Source of the DNA: Clostridiales bacterium UBA4959
GTDB taxonomy: Bacteria; Bacillota; Clostridia; Oscillospirales; CAG-272
Direction of reading: 5' to 3'
Length of the DNA stretch: 5,889 bases
NCBI GenBank assembly: GCA_002397345.1
Contig: DHAH01000131.1
Span: forward strand, 370-6,258
Below, piece by piece: positions 4,661-5,889 of the stretch. Below the pieces are notes generated by a model. That model ran no database searches. It was not told where the DNA came from and saw nothing but the letters and a program-made list of their open reading frames with translations. Position 1 is the stretch's first letter; each line of letters starts with the position of its first letter. Both the position numbers and the translations under genes were made by a program.

Positions 4661-5797
4661 TTTGACGATCTCCTGCAGCGCGGTAAAGAACGTGCGGACC
4701 TCTGCTTCGTTGTTGTACATCGAGAATGAAACGCGCACAGCGCCGTCCTTACCCGTGCCAAGCCGTTTGTGCGCCAGCGGCGAGCAGTGAAAACCGCTGC
4801 GCACACAAATATCGCGTTCATCAAGCGCGCCGGCGATATCAGACGACGGTTTTCCGCGTACATTAAACGCCAGCACCCCGCCTCCGCAGCCGGGCATGTA
4901 TACATTGACACAACTCAGCTCACCGAGCAGCTCGGAAAGCTTATTTTTCAAATTACTTTCATGTTCGGCGATCGTATCGATACCCACGCGTTTCACCTCG
5001 CGCAGTCCGGCGAGCGCCGCGGCTATGGCGGGTACACACAGTGTCCCTGCCTCATAACGCTCCGGAGGCAGGGCGGGCATGGCCAGCTCCAGCGAATTGA
5101 CGCCGCTCCCACCTTCGATGACCGGCGCAAACGGCATCTCGCCTTCTTTAAAGCGAGCCGAAAAAATGACCGCACCGCAGCCCGCGATGCCGTACAACCC
5201 CTTATGACAGGGTATACACAACGCGTCAATATGGCATTTTTCAATATTAATCGGTTTTATACCGGCGCTCTGCGCTCCGTCCACGATAAATTTTATACGC
5301 CGGCTCGCGCAGTATTCGCCTATCGCCGCGATGGGCAGTTCCAATCCGCATACATTGGAAACATGCGCGCATATCACAGCGGCGGTGCTGCGCTTGACAA
5401 ACGACTTGATGCTGGCAATCGTCTGTTCTGTGGTACCCGAAGCGTCGAATACATCATATGTAACGCCGCGCGATTCCATAGCCGCGACAGGGCGCAGCAC
5501 GGAATTATGCTCGAAGTTTGAGATCAGCACATGATCGCCGCGGTTAAGCAAGCCTTTTATTGCAATGTTAAGCGCATATGTAGCGTTATAAGTAAATATT
5601 ACATTTTCCGGTACGGAGCAGCCGAAAAATTCCGCCAGCTCACAGCGGCAGTCATAGACAATGCCCGCGGCGGCGATGGAAAGGCTGTGCCCGCTCCGTC
5701 CCGGATTGCCGCCGGCGTCGTTCATGGCGCGGATTATGGCGTTATAAACCCCGCGCGGCTTTGGATAAGAGGTTGCTGCGTTATCAAAATATATCAT
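4658..5797 (-). CDS. Cysteine desulfurase family protein (class V aminotransferase fold)
   Basis: This 379-residue protein is full length for the NifS-like family. It is a PLP enzyme expected to take sulfur from L-cysteine as an enzyme persulfide, releasing alanine. It opens with the usual FDNAATSYPKP (4-14). His97 (EHNS) should stack on PLP, Asp173 (VDGAQS) should bind the pyridine nitrogen, and Lys199 (CHKG) is the Schiff-base lysine. EGGSGVNS (228-235) and YEAGT (248-252) follow. Cys338 in VRSGFHCSPLAH (332-343) is the likely persulfide cysteine. The short loop around it and the GGSGVNS motif fit the Firmicutes subgroup of uncharacterised desulfurase family proteins better than housekeeping IscS or SufS. 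No IscU/SufU, tRNA-thiolation or selenium gene is visible beside it, so the sulfur acceptor is unknown. The start at 5797 has AAAGGA 7 nt upstream. It converges on the aminomutase operon and is transcribed separately from it. Confidence 0.92.
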   Translation of the reverse strand: MIYFDNAATSYPKPRGVYNAIIRAMNDAGGNPGRSGHSLSIAAAGIVYDCRCELAEFFGCSVPENVIFTYNATYALNIAIKGLLNRGDHVLISNFEHNSVLRPVAAMESRGVTYDVFDASGTTEQTIASIKSFVKRSTAAVICAHVSNVCGLELPIAAIGEYCASRRIKFIVDGAQSAGIKPINIEKCHIDALCIPCHKGLYGIAGCGAVIFSARFKEGEMPFAPVIEGGSGVNSLELAMPALPPERYEAGTLCVPAIAAALAGLREVKRVGIDTIAEHESNLKNKLSELLGELSCVNVYMPGCGGGVLAFNVRGKPSSDIAGALDERDICVRSGFHCSPLAHKRLGTGKDGAVRVSFSMYNNEAEVRTFFTALQEIVK

Positions 5798-5817
5798 ATG
5801 GTTTTCCTTTATAATAG

Positions 5818-5854
5818 TTTATACTTGCCATAAAACCATAGCTCAATTATTATA
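5818..5854 (-). promoter_or_regulatory. Candidate promoters for the desulfurase gene
   Basis: Two minus-strand options overlap. TTGAGC (5846-5841), 17 bp, TATAAA (5823-5818) has good spacing but would start transcription near 5811, leaving almost no leader before the ribosome site AAAGGA (5810-5805). A perfect TATAAT (5854-5849) gives a more usual leader of about 45 nt but has no recognisable -35. Either or both could be used. The remaining bases to 5889 show no gene. Confidence 0.4.
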
Positions 5855-5889
5855 CCTAAATTCGATTATAAATCCGGTAAAAATCCGCG

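Noticed and set aside
4769..5521. 250-codon open frame on the plus strand inside the desulfurase gene
   Set aside because: It is antisense to a gene with all family motifs intact, resembles no protein family, and long antisense frames are common in GC-biased codons.
4658..5797. Naming the desulfurase iscS, sufS or nifS
   Set aside because: Sequence motifs fit a divergent desulfurase family subgroup, and no scaffold or assembly gene is adjacent to support a specific name.

Overview
The window carries four complete protein-coding genes and three intergenic regions unusually rich in inverted repeats. Coding DNA is moderately GC-rich with many third-position G/C codons, while intergenic DNA is AT-rich with sigma-A-like promoters and AGGA/GGAG ribosome sites. 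This, together with a KamA-type radical SAM enzyme and a Firmicutes-style cysteine desulfurase family protein, suggests an uncultured Clostridia-type bacterium (Oscillospiraceae or Christensenellales-like). That assignment is inference; the window has no marker gene.

Layout: 1-260 has no gene and holds four inverted-repeat structures. 261-2042 (minus) is a half-size ABC exporter with fused membrane and ATPase domains. 2043-2311 is a divergent promoter region, with a structured leader on each side. 2312-3388 and 3385-4485 (plus) are a two-gene operon joined by an ATGA overlap: a D-alanine--D-alanine-ligase-like ATP-grasp enzyme followed by a lysine 2,3-aminomutase-like radical SAM/PLP enzyme. 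4486-4657 separates convergent genes and holds several hairpins. 4658-5797 (minus) is a class V aminotransferase-fold cysteine desulfurase family protein with its own promoter candidates upstream.

Most interesting genes: the ligase/aminomutase pair. The aminomutase keeps every residue expected for a lysine substrate but has lost all four zinc ligands of the classical enzyme. The ligase keeps the ATP/Mg machinery of Ddl but differs at residues that hold the second D-alanine. The simplest reading is that the mutase makes a beta-amino acid, probably beta-lysine, and the ligase couples it to another molecule. The product cannot be read from sequence.

Most interesting non-coding feature: a roughly 50-nt GC-rich hairpin element lies 15-30 nt downstream of two different stop codons, each time in the sense orientation of the gene it follows. 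The stem tips differ by compensating changes, the AAG loop is conserved, and a second C-rich copy of the 3' arm follows. The first 30 bases of the window look like the tail of a third copy.
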